42,153 nucleotides of DNA from Ascoidea tarda (nom. inval.) (lineage: Eukaryota; Ascomycota; Saccharomycetes; Ascoideales; Ascoideaceae): contig JAKTTS010000076.1 of NCBI GenBank assembly GCA_030560485.1, positions 1 through 42,153 on the forward strand, read 5' to 3'. Within the stretch, counting starts at the first letter, position 1; the number at the start of each line of letters is the position of its first letter. A model generated the notes under the pieces. It worked only from the letters and a program-made list of their open reading frames with translations. It had not been told where the DNA came from and did not search any database. Positions 19,078-28,307 of the stretch are shown piece by piece. Position numbers and translations under genes: made by a program.

Positions 19078-22000
19078 ATGAAGGTCGAGGAATTGATTAT
19101 CGATGGTTTCAAGTCCTATGCCTCCAGAACTGTTATATCTGGTTGGGACCCTTTGTTCAACGCCATCACTGGCTTGAATGGTTCTGGAAAGTCCAATATT
19201 CTAGATGCCATCTGTTTTGTTTTGGGGATTTCCTCAATGTCAACAGTAAGAGCCTCCAACTTGAAGGACTTGATCTATAAAAGAGGTCAGGCAGGCGTCA
19301 CCAAGGCCTCAGTGACAATAGTCTTCAATAATTCTGACAAGAAATCGTCTCCCATTGGCTTTGAATCAAATTTGAAAATCTCCGTTACAAGACAAATCAT
19401 GTTGAATGGAACCTCAAAATATCTAATAAATGGACATCGAGCACAACAACAGGCTGTTTTGCAATTATTCCAATCAGTTCAGTTAAACATCAATAACCCA
19501 AACTTTTTGATTATGCAAGGTAAAATCACTAAAGTTTTAAATATGAAACCCAGAGAAATCTTATCATTAATTGAAGAAGCTGCGGGAACCAAAATGTTTG
19601 AAGACAGAAGAATCAAAGCTGAGAAAACGATGGCAAAAAAGGAAACTAAAATAACTGAAATCACCAACTTGTTAAATGAAGTTATTGAACCGAAATTGGA
19701 TAAACTACGAAATCAAAAGAGAATATTTTTAGAATTTCAACAAACTCAAACTGAATTAGATAAGTTGAACAGAATTTTAAATGCTCATGATTATTATTAT
19801 TTAAACAAAAAATACCAGCAGTATCAAAATCATTTGTCTGAACAAAATGACTACTTATCAAATTTAGAGAAAAATATTGAAAAATTAAATCAAGAAATCC
19901 TAAATCTTAATGAGGATTTAAAAATAACCAAAGAAAAGAAATCCCTAGAATTGAAAAAGGATAATACCATACAAACCCTAGAAACTCAGGAAAACTCATT
20001 ATTAAAAGAAATAACAAGACTAAACACTCTTTTATCCTTAAAAAGCGAGAATATCAATGAAGAAAAAAATAAAAAAATAAATATATCAAACCAAATAATG
20101 AATCTTAAATCAGAATTGTCCGAAAAATCAAAAATTTTTGAAAATTTACAAAAAAAATATAATGACGCCAAGGAAAACCTCCAATTATTTAAAAACAATT
20201 TGGTTAAAAAGGAAGACTTATTATCCACTCTACAAACTGGTGTTTCTTCCAAGGGTAACATTAACGGTGGTTATACTGGTCAGCTACACAAGGCTAAACA
20301 AGATTTATCTGACATTGATGTTCAAATTCAACAATTTAATCTCAAAATTAGAAATTTGAATGATTTAATTACTACAAGTAAACCAAAACTAATTGAAGCC
20401 CAAAAAAAACACGCAGAGTTTTTAAATGAAATTAATTCATTAAATCAAGAGAGAACTAATTTATTAAATCATTTAAATGAATTGGGTTTTCAACCAGATA
20501 AATTGCGTGATTTAAAATCGCAAGAAAATGAATTACAAAAACAAATCAATCAACTAAATAACGAAGCACAGTTACTCAAAAGAAGAATATCATATATAGA
20601 ATTTTCTTACTCTAAACCAACTCCAAATTTTGATCCAAGTTCAATAAAAGGTGTTGCGGCAAGGTTATTCACTTTAAATGAAAACGATTTTTCGTCTGCT
20701 ACTGCACTAGAAGTATGTGCAGGTGGGAGACTATATAATGTCGTTGTTGATAACGAAGTCACTGGCTCTTTACTATTAGAAAAAGGTCAATTAAGAAAAA
20801 GAGTAACAATAATCCCTTTGAACAAAATTGCTGCAAGGATTTTAAACGAAAGAACACTTCGATTGGCAAAAGAACTATGTCCAAATAAAGTCGAGCTTGA
20901 TCTTAATTTAATTGGATATGATTCAGAAATAGCAAAAGCAATGGAATTCATTTTTGGAACTAATTTGATCTGTCAGGATGCTGATACCGCTAAACAAGTA
21001 ACATTCCACCCTCAAATCAAAACTAGAAGTATAACGTTACAAGGAGATGTTTATGATCCACATGGTACACTATCAGGAGGTAGTAGAAGAAATACTGGTT
21101 CTGTTTTGGTTAATATTCAAAAATATAATCATCTAAGCGCTGAATTAAATAAACTTAAAAAAAATCTATCAGCAATGCAATTTCAATTGCAAAATGAATA
21201 TAAAATAAGTAATCAAACCAAAACATTACAAAAGGATCTTGCACTAAAAGAACATCAGTTGAAATTGGCTGAAAATAATTTGGAATCAAATCCGTCTTCT
21301 CAGTTGCTACGAAAAGTAGAGCAAAGTGAAAAGGATATTGTTGAAATCCAAAATCAAATTGAAGAAAAAAAACTAGAGAAAAACAAATTAAGACAAGAAG
21401 TTAATAAAATTGAGATTGATATGAAAGAGTTTTCTAATGATAAAAGTTCAAAATTAAAAGAATTGCAAAATGAAATTAAAGAATTGAAAAGTAAAATTCC
21501 TAAAATGTCTTCCGATTTAAGTTCAAAATTTGAAATTTATCAAAATTTGCAAATTGAGACTGAACAATTGACAAGCGATTTGCAATCTTTAGAATCCCAA
21601 ATATCAGATATTGAATCCACAATTGAAGACACAAATTCTGAAAGAAACGAGACTGAGAATGAGTTAAACTCTGTAAAGGAGAAAACCGAAAAAGTTCATA
21701 CAAAATTGGAAAATGAAAGATCAAAAATGTTAGGAATAAATGATGAAATAAAAGATCTTGAAAAAGTATTGAGCATAAAAACAAAAACTTTGAATTCAAA
21801 GAAATTAGAAAATCAAAAGTTAGCTCATGAACTTGAAAAGGTTGAGCAGACAACCACTACAATGAAAAAACGTGTTGATGAAATTGTTGAAAAAAATGAA
21901 TGGGTTACCGATGGAAAAATGGTAAATCAAATTAAATCAAGCCATCCAAATATCAATTTTGAAGATTGTAGAAAACGTGTTACACATCTTTCATCATCAT

Positions 22001-22590
22001 TTCAAGAAATGAGAAGAAAGGTAAACCCCAACATTATGAGTATGATAGACAACGTGGAAAAAAAAGAAAATTCTTTGAAATCAATGATGAAAACTATAAA
22101 GAAAGATAAAAAAAAAATAGAAGAAACTGTCAACACACTTGACAAACACAAAAAGGAAACATTAGAAAAAACTTGGATCAAAGTTTCTGAAGACTTTGGC
22201 CAGATATTTGGAGATTTATTACCTGGATCCTTTGCTAAATTAGTAAGGTTAGAGGGTAAAGATATAACTGCTGGTTTAGAAGTGAAAGTTATGTTGGGAA
22301 AAGTTTGGAAAGAAAGTTTGATTGAATTGTCAGGAGGACAGAGATCGTTGATTGCTTTATCTTTAATTTTGGCATTGCTACAATTCAAACCAGCTCCGAT
22401 GTATATTCTAGATGAAGTTGATGCTGCTTTAGATTTGCAACACACACAGAATATTGGACATATCATAAAAACGCGGTTTAAAGGTTCTCAATTTATCATC
22501 GTTTCATTGAAAGAAGGAATGTTTAATAACGCCAACAGAGTCTTCAAAACTAGATTTCAAGATGGAACATCAGTTGTAAGTGTTTCGTAA
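19078..22590 (+). CDS. SMC2: Condensin ATPase subunit Smc2
   Basis: A 1170-residue SMC protein, the same length as S. cerevisiae Smc2. It pairs with Smc4 in condensin to compact and resolve mitotic chromosomes. Walker A is GLNGSGKSN (32-40). Two long coiled-coil arms flank a hinge at about 520-680 (GVAARLFTLNENDFSSATALE, then the glycine-rich DPHGTLSGGSRR). The ABC signature LSGGQRSL is near 1083 and Walker B, MYILDEVDAALD, near 1107. The start is set by MKVEELIIDGFKSY, the usual first residues of Smc2. Despite well over 100 Leu codons I found no in-frame CTG by eye. It ends 100 bp from the next gene on the other strand. Confidence 0.97.
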   Translation: MKVEELIIDGFKSYASRTVISGWDPLFNAITGLNGSGKSNILDAICFVLGISSMSTVRASNLKDLIYKRGQAGVTKASVTIVFNNSDKKSSPIGFESNLKISVTRQIMLNGTSKYLINGHRAQQQAVLQLFQSVQLNINNPNFLIMQGKITKVLNMKPREILSLIEEAAGTKMFEDRRIKAEKTMAKKETKITEITNLLNEVIEPKLDKLRNQKRIFLEFQQTQTELDKLNRILNAHDYYYLNKKYQQYQNHLSEQNDYLSNLEKNIEKLNQEILNLNEDLKITKEKKSLELKKDNTIQTLETQENSLLKEITRLNTLLSLKSENINEEKNKKINISNQIMNLKSELSEKSKIFENLQKKYNDAKENLQLFKNNLVKKEDLLSTLQTGVSSKGNINGGYTGQLHKAKQDLSDIDVQIQQFNLKIRNLNDLITTSKPKLIEAQKKHAEFLNEINSLNQERTNLLNHLNELGFQPDKLRDLKSQENELQKQINQLNNEAQLLKRRISYIEFSYSKPTPNFDPSSIKGVAARLFTLNENDFSSATALEVCAGGRLYNVVVDNEVTGSLLLEKGQLRKRVTIIPLNKIAARILNERTLRLAKELCPNKVELDLNLIGYDSEIAKAMEFIFGTNLICQDADTAKQVTFHPQIKTRSITLQGDVYDPHGTLSGGSRRNTGSVLVNIQKYNHLSAELNKLKKNLSAMQFQLQNEYKISNQTKTLQKDLALKEHQLKLAENNLESNPSSQLLRKVEQSEKDIVEIQNQIEEKKLEKNKLRQEVNKIEIDMKEFSNDKSSKLKELQNEIKELKSKIPKMSSDLSSKFEIYQNLQIETEQLTSDLQSLESQISDIESTIEDTNSERNETENELNSVKEKTEKVHTKLENERSKMLGINDEIKDLEKVLSIKTKTLNSKKLENQKLAHELEKVEQTTTTMKKRVDEIVEKNEWVTDGKMVNQIKSSHPNINFEDCRKRVTHLSSSFQEMRRKVNPNIMSMIDNVEKKENSLKSMMKTIKKDKKKIEETVNTLDKHKKETLEKTWIKVSEDFGQIFGDLLPGSFAKLVRLEGKDITAGLEVKVMLGKVWKESLIELSGGQRSLIALSLILALLQFKPAPMYILDEVDAALDLQHTQNIGHIIKTRFKGSQFIIVSLKEGMFNNANRVFKTRFQDGTSVVSVS

Positions 22591-22689
22591 AATGTATTTT
22601 CATCCATGTTTTATTATGTATACCCTCCAATCAGTTTATATTTTTTTCACAGTTAGTTAATTTAATACCGATGTTTTAGAAAATTTTAT

Positions 22690-25242
22690 TTACTGTTTCA
22701 CGGGCCAATTAGAAATAATATCAAACTCTTTTTTGAGTTCTTCCATCATTACTTTTTGCTTTTGGTTTGATTCATCTTTGGATTGACTGGCTAATTCAAG
22801 ATGGTAGTTGGCAAGTGTTACCAAAATGCTTACCTTCTCTTTCATTTCTTCTAAACATTCTTTGAATGCGTTTTTTTCATTATTAATTTTTTTAATTGTT
22901 TGATTTAATGTTAATTGTTTTTTAAGGGAAACTGTGGTTTTTGTTGAATTTTCTTCAACAGTTACAGGAATAGATGAAAGCAATGAGGGTACATACATTT
23001 TTTTGCCAAAGTAAAGCATGGTATGAACATTTTTGACAAATTTTAATAATATTGATTCATATTCACAAATTTCCAAGGATCCTCTTATAGCTTGAAATAG
23101 GGATGAAAAAGGAATTTTCATTAACAGGCAAACTTTTTTTATAACGTCTTTTGATTGCAGTTCATTTAACTTTTCAATTTTGGGAAACTCAAGAAAAGAA
23201 TCAAACTTGGATATGATTCTGTTTGAGATTATTTTTTGCAGAGTTTGCAGAGATTTCTTTGCAGTTATAGAAACTTTTTTGGACTCATTTGAATTTTTCA
23301 GAATTGCAGCTTTATTATTAACATCTTTTTGTTGTGAAGGTTTAAATTTTAAAGAGGGATTTTCCTTTTCAAGATTTTGAACATTGTTTGATTCTGACAA
23401 ACTGATTTTTAGCTTTAATTTTTCTTTTAAACCAGAATTTTCCAATTTTAAAGAATCAATTTCTATCTGTTTGATTTCCAACAAAGTCTTGTATTTTTCT
23501 TCTTTTTCAAAAAGAGCATTTTGTAATGATTCTATATATTTTTTTAACAATTTTTCATTCTCTATATAATTTAATATTTCTTTTTCACAATTATAGGAAA
23601 GGTTTTTTTCATTAAAAGAGTGATTTTTTTGATTTTTATTGGATGATTTTATGGCAGGTTCTGAAGTAGATCTAAAATGACTTGATGAGGAATGAAAGTT
23701 TGTGTTATTCAGGTATGGTGTACTACTTTTAAAACTTTCAACTGGATCGAAAGGGAAATCTGATTTGAGTTGATTTGAGTTGACTTGTTTCTTTTTAGGA
23801 GAGTGAGAATGATTGTCTAAGTTTTTATCTCCAGTGGTTTCTTTTAACAATTCTCTTGACGGAGCTGGTGAAGGAGAAGGTGGATCAGAATGGTCACTTG
23901 AATGATCATTGTTAAATTTGTATCTTCCGTTGGCTTCAGCTTCTTGTAGCTGCTTGATATAGGTTGCAGAGCCTGGTACATCATGATTGGTAGTTGAATT
24001 AAAATGGTTGTAATTGTTGAATAACATGGGATTTTTGTTCCGGTTTATGTTGCTAAGTTTGAGTCCTTCAGATTGTTGACTAAACTCAGAATTGATGTTT
24101 TTCTCGTTAAGAATATTTTTGAAATTTTTTAATAATTGATCTGACACCTCACTGACAATGTTTTTCAATATTTCTTTGTCAATCGTATTATTTGTGCTAT
24201 TTTTATGACCATTGTTTTCATTTTCGTTATTAGAGCCAGTTAAAAACCCATTGGCTATCAAGGAATTTATATCAATGCTTTGTTGATGATTAGGATATGA
24301 ATTCAATTCATATTTTGATTGGGATTGAGATTGATGAAGAGGGATAACCGGGGTTGGAATTGTGGAAGGATTGCTGAATTGTTTATATGATTTTTGATTG
24401 TAAGGAGTTATAAATTCTTCAGACTCAACAGATGGTAGCTGATTAATGTTTTTCTCTGGAACATTGTTATTGTTGTTGCTTTTATAGGTATTTCTGGTAT
24501 CATTTGGATTGTAGTTTATGTCGTTGTTATTGGTGTTTGCATTGATATTGGTATCTTGATTACCCATTGTAGACCGGATTTTGGTATTGTTAGTACTTCT
24601 ATTTAATTTGAGCGCTGGATCTTCTTTCAGGCTGAATATTGGAGTGGAGTGGCCAGAAATATTAGAAAGAGAAATGTTTGATTGGTTTAATATCACATTG
24701 GAGTTCGAGGTGTTTTGCTTTGATCGGTTCAGTTTCATACTACTATTGTTTGTAATGTGTTTCGAAACAGACGAGATCATAGAGTTTTTGATGGTATTTT
24801 TCTGGGTTTCGTCTGAAACAGATGAGTTTTGCAATAAATCAGCAGAGTGATTTGAATCGCTGTAAGATCTTGAGCCCGTAATGATGGTGTTATCGATCTG
24901 GTTATCGATATTGTCCTCGTTGAAATGCTGATGAAGATGATCCTCGTCTGCCCACCGGTCGAGGATCTGTGCACCATGGTCCACAAAAGACTCGTGGTTC
25001 AAAGCAGAAGCACTGTTCTTGCTGGCCAAATATGTGTCCACAGCAGACGTTTGGTCGTTGGTATCAGAGAGGTAGTTGAACGATTCAGACTCCTCAGGAT
25101 CAGTGAGCTGTGAATCAGGATAGCGTCCAATGTACGACTCAAGATTGAATGGGTTGTTGCCTGTTGAAGCCTTCTTGCCGGTTTTGCTGGTTTTGCTGGT
25201 TTTGCTGCTGTTGTTGCTGCTCTGACTGCTCTGACTGTTCAT
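22690..25242 (-). CDS. Uncharacterised Asn/Ser-rich coiled-coil protein (850 residues)
   Basis: I do not recognise this protein. The N-terminus is a Ser/Asn/Lys-rich lead followed by NPFNLESYIGRYPDSQLTD and an acidic stretch containing FVDHGAQILDRWADED, which looks like a conserved short motif region. Residues 120-550 are low-complexity Asn/Ser/Gln-rich. A coiled coil spans about 556-614 (heptad-like ENEKLLKKYIESLQNALFEK). The C-terminal 150 residues look folded, with EFPKIEKLNELQSKDVIKKV, then helices up to KKEFDIISNWPVKQ. The layout (disordered N-terminus, coiled coil, small C-terminal domain) is common in spindle-pole, cytoskeletal and polarity proteins, but that is only an analogy. ATG 25242 is the first in frame. 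It shares a 187-bp gap with the 3' end of SQS1, whose orientation is the same. Confidence 0.85.
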   Translation of the reverse strand: MNSQSSQSSNNSSKTSKTSKTGKKASTGNNPFNLESYIGRYPDSQLTDPEESESFNYLSDTNDQTSAVDTYLASKNSASALNHESFVDHGAQILDRWADEDHLHQHFNEDNIDNQIDNTIITGSRSYSDSNHSADLLQNSSVSDETQKNTIKNSMISSVSKHITNNSSMKLNRSKQNTSNSNVILNQSNISLSNISGHSTPIFSLKEDPALKLNRSTNNTKIRSTMGNQDTNINANTNNNDINYNPNDTRNTYKSNNNNNVPEKNINQLPSVESEEFITPYNQKSYKQFSNPSTIPTPVIPLHQSQSQSKYELNSYPNHQQSIDINSLIANGFLTGSNNENENNGHKNSTNNTIDKEILKNIVSEVSDQLLKNFKNILNEKNINSEFSQQSEGLKLSNINRNKNPMLFNNYNHFNSTTNHDVPGSATYIKQLQEAEANGRYKFNNDHSSDHSDPPSPSPAPSRELLKETTGDKNLDNHSHSPKKKQVNSNQLKSDFPFDPVESFKSSTPYLNNTNFHSSSSHFRSTSEPAIKSSNKNQKNHSFNEKNLSYNCEKEILNYIENEKLLKKYIESLQNALFEKEEKYKTLLEIKQIEIDSLKLENSGLKEKLKLKISLSESNNVQNLEKENPSLKFKPSQQKDVNNKAAILKNSNESKKVSITAKKSLQTLQKIISNRIISKFDSFLEFPKIEKLNELQSKDVIKKVCLLMKIPFSSLFQAIRGSLEICEYESILLKFVKNVHTMLYFGKKMYVPSLLSSIPVTVEENSTKTTVSLKKQLTLNQTIKKINNEKNAFKECLEEMKEKVSILVTLANYHLELASQSKDESNQKQKVMMEELKKEFDIISNWPVKQ

Positions 25243-25429
25243 GGTGAGAGGTTTCTCGTAAATTGCAGTTGCTCAACTGTAGCAGTCTCTTCAAGTCTCT
25301 ACAAGTCTCTACAACGTTGAAAAAAGTGGTGTTTATTTTCCAAACCTCCAGTTGGAGCCCTACTCCAGCCCTAAGGCCCAGATAAGGAGATAATGGCGAT
25401 CTAATGGAAGAGAACGAAATGGCTCAGGC

Positions 25430-28009
25430 TCACTGGATTCCAGTCTTGTTCTTCTTGAAGGTTGCCTGGATTGGCTCGAATATGCCCTTGTTGCCTATCA
25501 CACCCAAACCTTCTCCTTCACTCCAGCCAAGTTTGAGAAGTAACTGTTTGCCAATATTGGCATCGCCGATTGCTGGTGCATTTTCACCAACAACTTCACC
25601 ATTTTTGTAGACAAACCCAGGTTTGAGTTTTTTCTCTCTGTCTAGTCTTTGCTTTGCCTTTCCTGCTCCATCAATCCTGTTAAATACTCTTCTTTGGTGA
25701 AGCAATTGACCAATTTTGTTGTAATCTGGGGTATATCTGTAGGTCAGTTTTGATTTTTGTACACAAACATGAGTCTCAAGGCCTCTTCCGACTTTGTGAG
25801 ATTTCAAATTATAGCATTCAGCTATCTTTATCACAACTTTCAAGCCATGAGGATCAAAAGGAGGAAAAGACAACGTCGCCTTATTCCCTGCAAGGAATTT
25901 TTCAAATTCATCTCGTATTTCTTTTATGTGCCAGAGATATTTTTCTTTCTCCAATGGGTCGTAATTCTCCTGGTCTTTTTGTTTTTCTAGTTCTTTCTCT
26001 TTTTTCTTTTCTATTTTACTTCTTTTTCCTGTAAAGTACTGTTTTAATAACTCTTCCCTCTGAGTTTCATTTGTAATATGATCCAAATCCAAAGTTTTCT
26101 TTTTGCCTTTGCCCTTAGTTCTTAGAGAAAAATTTGTATTTACATCAAGATCAAAATTTTTGAAGTTTTGGTTTTTACTAAATCTAATCATTTCAGCTAA
26201 TCCTCCTTCATCATCACTATCATCTGGATATATGTCATCATCAAAATCATCATAAGCATTGCCATAGTCATTTTCCTTTTCGTTCTCATTTTCATTCTCT
26301 TTATCATTATGAAATTCAGCTTCAAAATTTTTCTCGTCACCATCGATGCCATTACCAAGTTCTTCAGCTGGGAAAAGACTTTCTTTAACATATCTAAAAT
26401 AAGCGTTAACTCTATGAGACGGTAATCCCTTTTCTATCAAAAGTTCTTCTAGAAGATGTGTTGGATACCAATAGAATCCCTCAACACCATTTAGAGGAAA
26501 TGTTTGTATATAATATTGATCTAGGTCAGCACCAAAACGAATGTTTTTAATTTCCAAATTTGTAAAATCAAAAGCAGTATAATCTTCAGGTAAAAACCCA
26601 AATTCTGGATCTCTCTCAGTATCAATACTATTATCAGTTTCAGTCATTTTTAAATTGATTTTATCATTTGGATCACCAATTGATAAAGCTAAAATTTGTT
26701 CGCGAACATTATTAGAACTATTAATTTCATGGTTCATATTATTTATATAATCGTCGTAAATTTGGTTTTCTAGTTCTGATTGATCATTTATATCATGGTC
26801 ACTGAAATCATCAAGTATACTGAAATCAAATTTCATTTTATTTTTATGCCCTTTACTTTTATTTTTAGTTTTAATTTTCGGCAAAGAGACTTCATATGAA
26901 TTAACACCATTATTATTGCTAATATTATTATCAATTGTCATCAAGACTTTTCCAATTTTTAGTTCTGGATTGAATTCAAGATATGAAGATTTCAGTTTAC
27001 TGATAGGCTTGTTATTAGTCTGTTTAATATTTTGTTTAATACTTTTAGTGGGTATATTGTCATCAATATTAGTTAAATTTTCATTATCATCAACTTTATT
27101 AATTTCGTTTATTATTAATAATTCATCGCCCGTGTTATCAATAAAAAACAAGCCTTCATTGGGGACCATTGATAATGAGGAATCAATCGATGTTTTGTTT
27201 TCTTTGGTTTCAATGCTTTTAGCTTTATCATTTATTCTATCATCTGCTTTATGAATGGCTTTGTCATTAACAAAAGCATCTTGTTGTTCGAAATTTTGAT
27301 CAATCCGAGTAACTTGGGTTACTTGATTAATTTGAGTAGTTTGGATAAGTTGAGTAGCTTCAGAAATATGTGTTGAATTTGTTTTTTCTATCACCATTTT
27401 ATCAGTTTCTATATCAATGATTTGGTTTTGATGTTGGTTTTGGCTTTCTAAGTAGTAAGACTTGGATTCAAACCGGATGTCAGGCAATTCTTCTGACTCA
27501 TTATCAACATGGTTATCAATACGACTGTCAATATTGATATTGAGTATAACATCAATGGTGTCTATATCCATCTTATCGTTCTTTATGTCACCAGTTACAA
27601 TTTTTATTTTATTTTGTTTCAATACTTCCAAATTTTTAGTCAAATCTGAGGGATTGTAAACTTCGACGCTTTTGATAAACTCAATTGGCCTTGATCTGTA
27701 GTTTTTAGGATGATTCAATTCGCTGTTGTATCGACTATATCTCTTCCTTGTGTTTATCGCCTCCTGCATCAAAGAAGTGGGAGTAGAAAATGTAATGGGA
27801 TTGCTCATCGTGGGAAAGATGCTGCTCATCTGGGGATCAAAATCGTCCAACTCAGCAAAGCTGCTGGTGCTTCTATCAAAACCACCATTGGTGTGCTGTC
27901 TGCCTCTGCCCAGCTTCTTGCGTCCTCTGAAAGAGCCCTTTCTGAAGAAGCCCCCTCTGAAAGAGCCTCGTCCTCGTCCTTGTCCTCGTCCTCCTCGTTG
28001 TCTGACCAT
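25430..28009 (-). CDS. SQS1: Sqs1, G-patch and R3H cofactor of the helicase Prp43
   Basis: An 859-residue protein with the S. cerevisiae Sqs1 (Pfa1) layout. Sqs1 activates the DEAH helicase Prp43 in pre-40S maturation and links it to splicing. An RGG/Arg-Gly-rich N-terminus (1-37) may bind RNA. The long middle is acidic and Asn/Asp-rich, with a conserved piece FPLNGVEGFYWYPTH. The R3H domain is near 690-750 (FLAGNKATLSFPPFDPHGLK, then GRGLETHVCVQKSK). The C-terminal G-patch (about 817-859) has IGKQLLLKLGWSEGEGLG and NKGIFEPI. ATG 28009 starts the RGG tail directly. It faces ATG4 across a 298-bp divergent promoter. Confidence 0.93.
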   Translation of the reverse strand: MVRQRGGRGQGRGRGSFRGGFFRKGSFRGRKKLGRGRQHTNGGFDRSTSSFAELDDFDPQMSSIFPTMSNPITFSTPTSLMQEAINTRKRYSRYNSELNHPKNYRSRPIEFIKSVEVYNPSDLTKNLEVLKQNKIKIVTGDIKNDKMDIDTIDVILNINIDSRIDNHVDNESEELPDIRFESKSYYLESQNQHQNQIIDIETDKMVIEKTNSTHISEATQLIQTTQINQVTQVTRIDQNFEQQDAFVNDKAIHKADDRINDKAKSIETKENKTSIDSSLSMVPNEGLFFIDNTGDELLIINEINKVDDNENLTNIDDNIPTKSIKQNIKQTNNKPISKLKSSYLEFNPELKIGKVLMTIDNNISNNNGVNSYEVSLPKIKTKNKSKGHKNKMKFDFSILDDFSDHDINDQSELENQIYDDYINNMNHEINSSNNVREQILALSIGDPNDKINLKMTETDNSIDTERDPEFGFLPEDYTAFDFTNLEIKNIRFGADLDQYYIQTFPLNGVEGFYWYPTHLLEELLIEKGLPSHRVNAYFRYVKESLFPAEELGNGIDGDEKNFEAEFHNDKENENENEKENDYGNAYDDFDDDIYPDDSDDEGGLAEMIRFSKNQNFKNFDLDVNTNFSLRTKGKGKKKTLDLDHITNETQREELLKQYFTGKRSKIEKKKEKELEKQKDQENYDPLEKEKYLWHIKEIRDEFEKFLAGNKATLSFPPFDPHGLKVVIKIAECYNLKSHKVGRGLETHVCVQKSKLTYRYTPDYNKIGQLLHQRRVFNRIDGAGKAKQRLDREKKLKPGFVYKNGEVVGENAPAIGDANIGKQLLLKLGWSEGEGLGVIGNKGIFEPIQATFKKNKTGIQ

Positions 28010-28307
28010 TTCCTGTTGTTTCCAGCTTCTTCACCTCTTCCACAAAAATCTTCAGCTAATTTGAAATCACAAATAAGCGAACACCAAACACCGCTTGTCT
28101 GTTCGCTATCGCAGTTGCTGTTCGCATCCAGGAACGTGATCCATTATATAAGCGGCTTACATAAGCGGGCTCTTGTTTGATTTCGCTGATAACACAGCTC
28201 TTTCTCCAGCTCCAGCTTCTTTTGCATCTTCAAACTCCAGCCAGCGGGCGATACTCCAGCAGAAGAGCTCCAGGACACTCTGTTTAGCTCTTTTCTCTGA
28301 TTCCAGT
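28010..28307. promoter_or_regulatory. Divergent SQS1 / ATG4 promoter
   Basis: A TATATAA word at 28145-28151 lies about 157 bp before the ATG4 start. The region is GC-richer than its surroundings and holds repeated CTCCAGC words near 28205-28260. No known factor site was recognised. Confidence 0.5.

Noticed and set aside
28173-28307. 45-residue N-terminal extension of Atg4
   Set aside because: It would need a TTG start; the first ATG is 28308 and the extension overlaps the shared promoter and TATA region.
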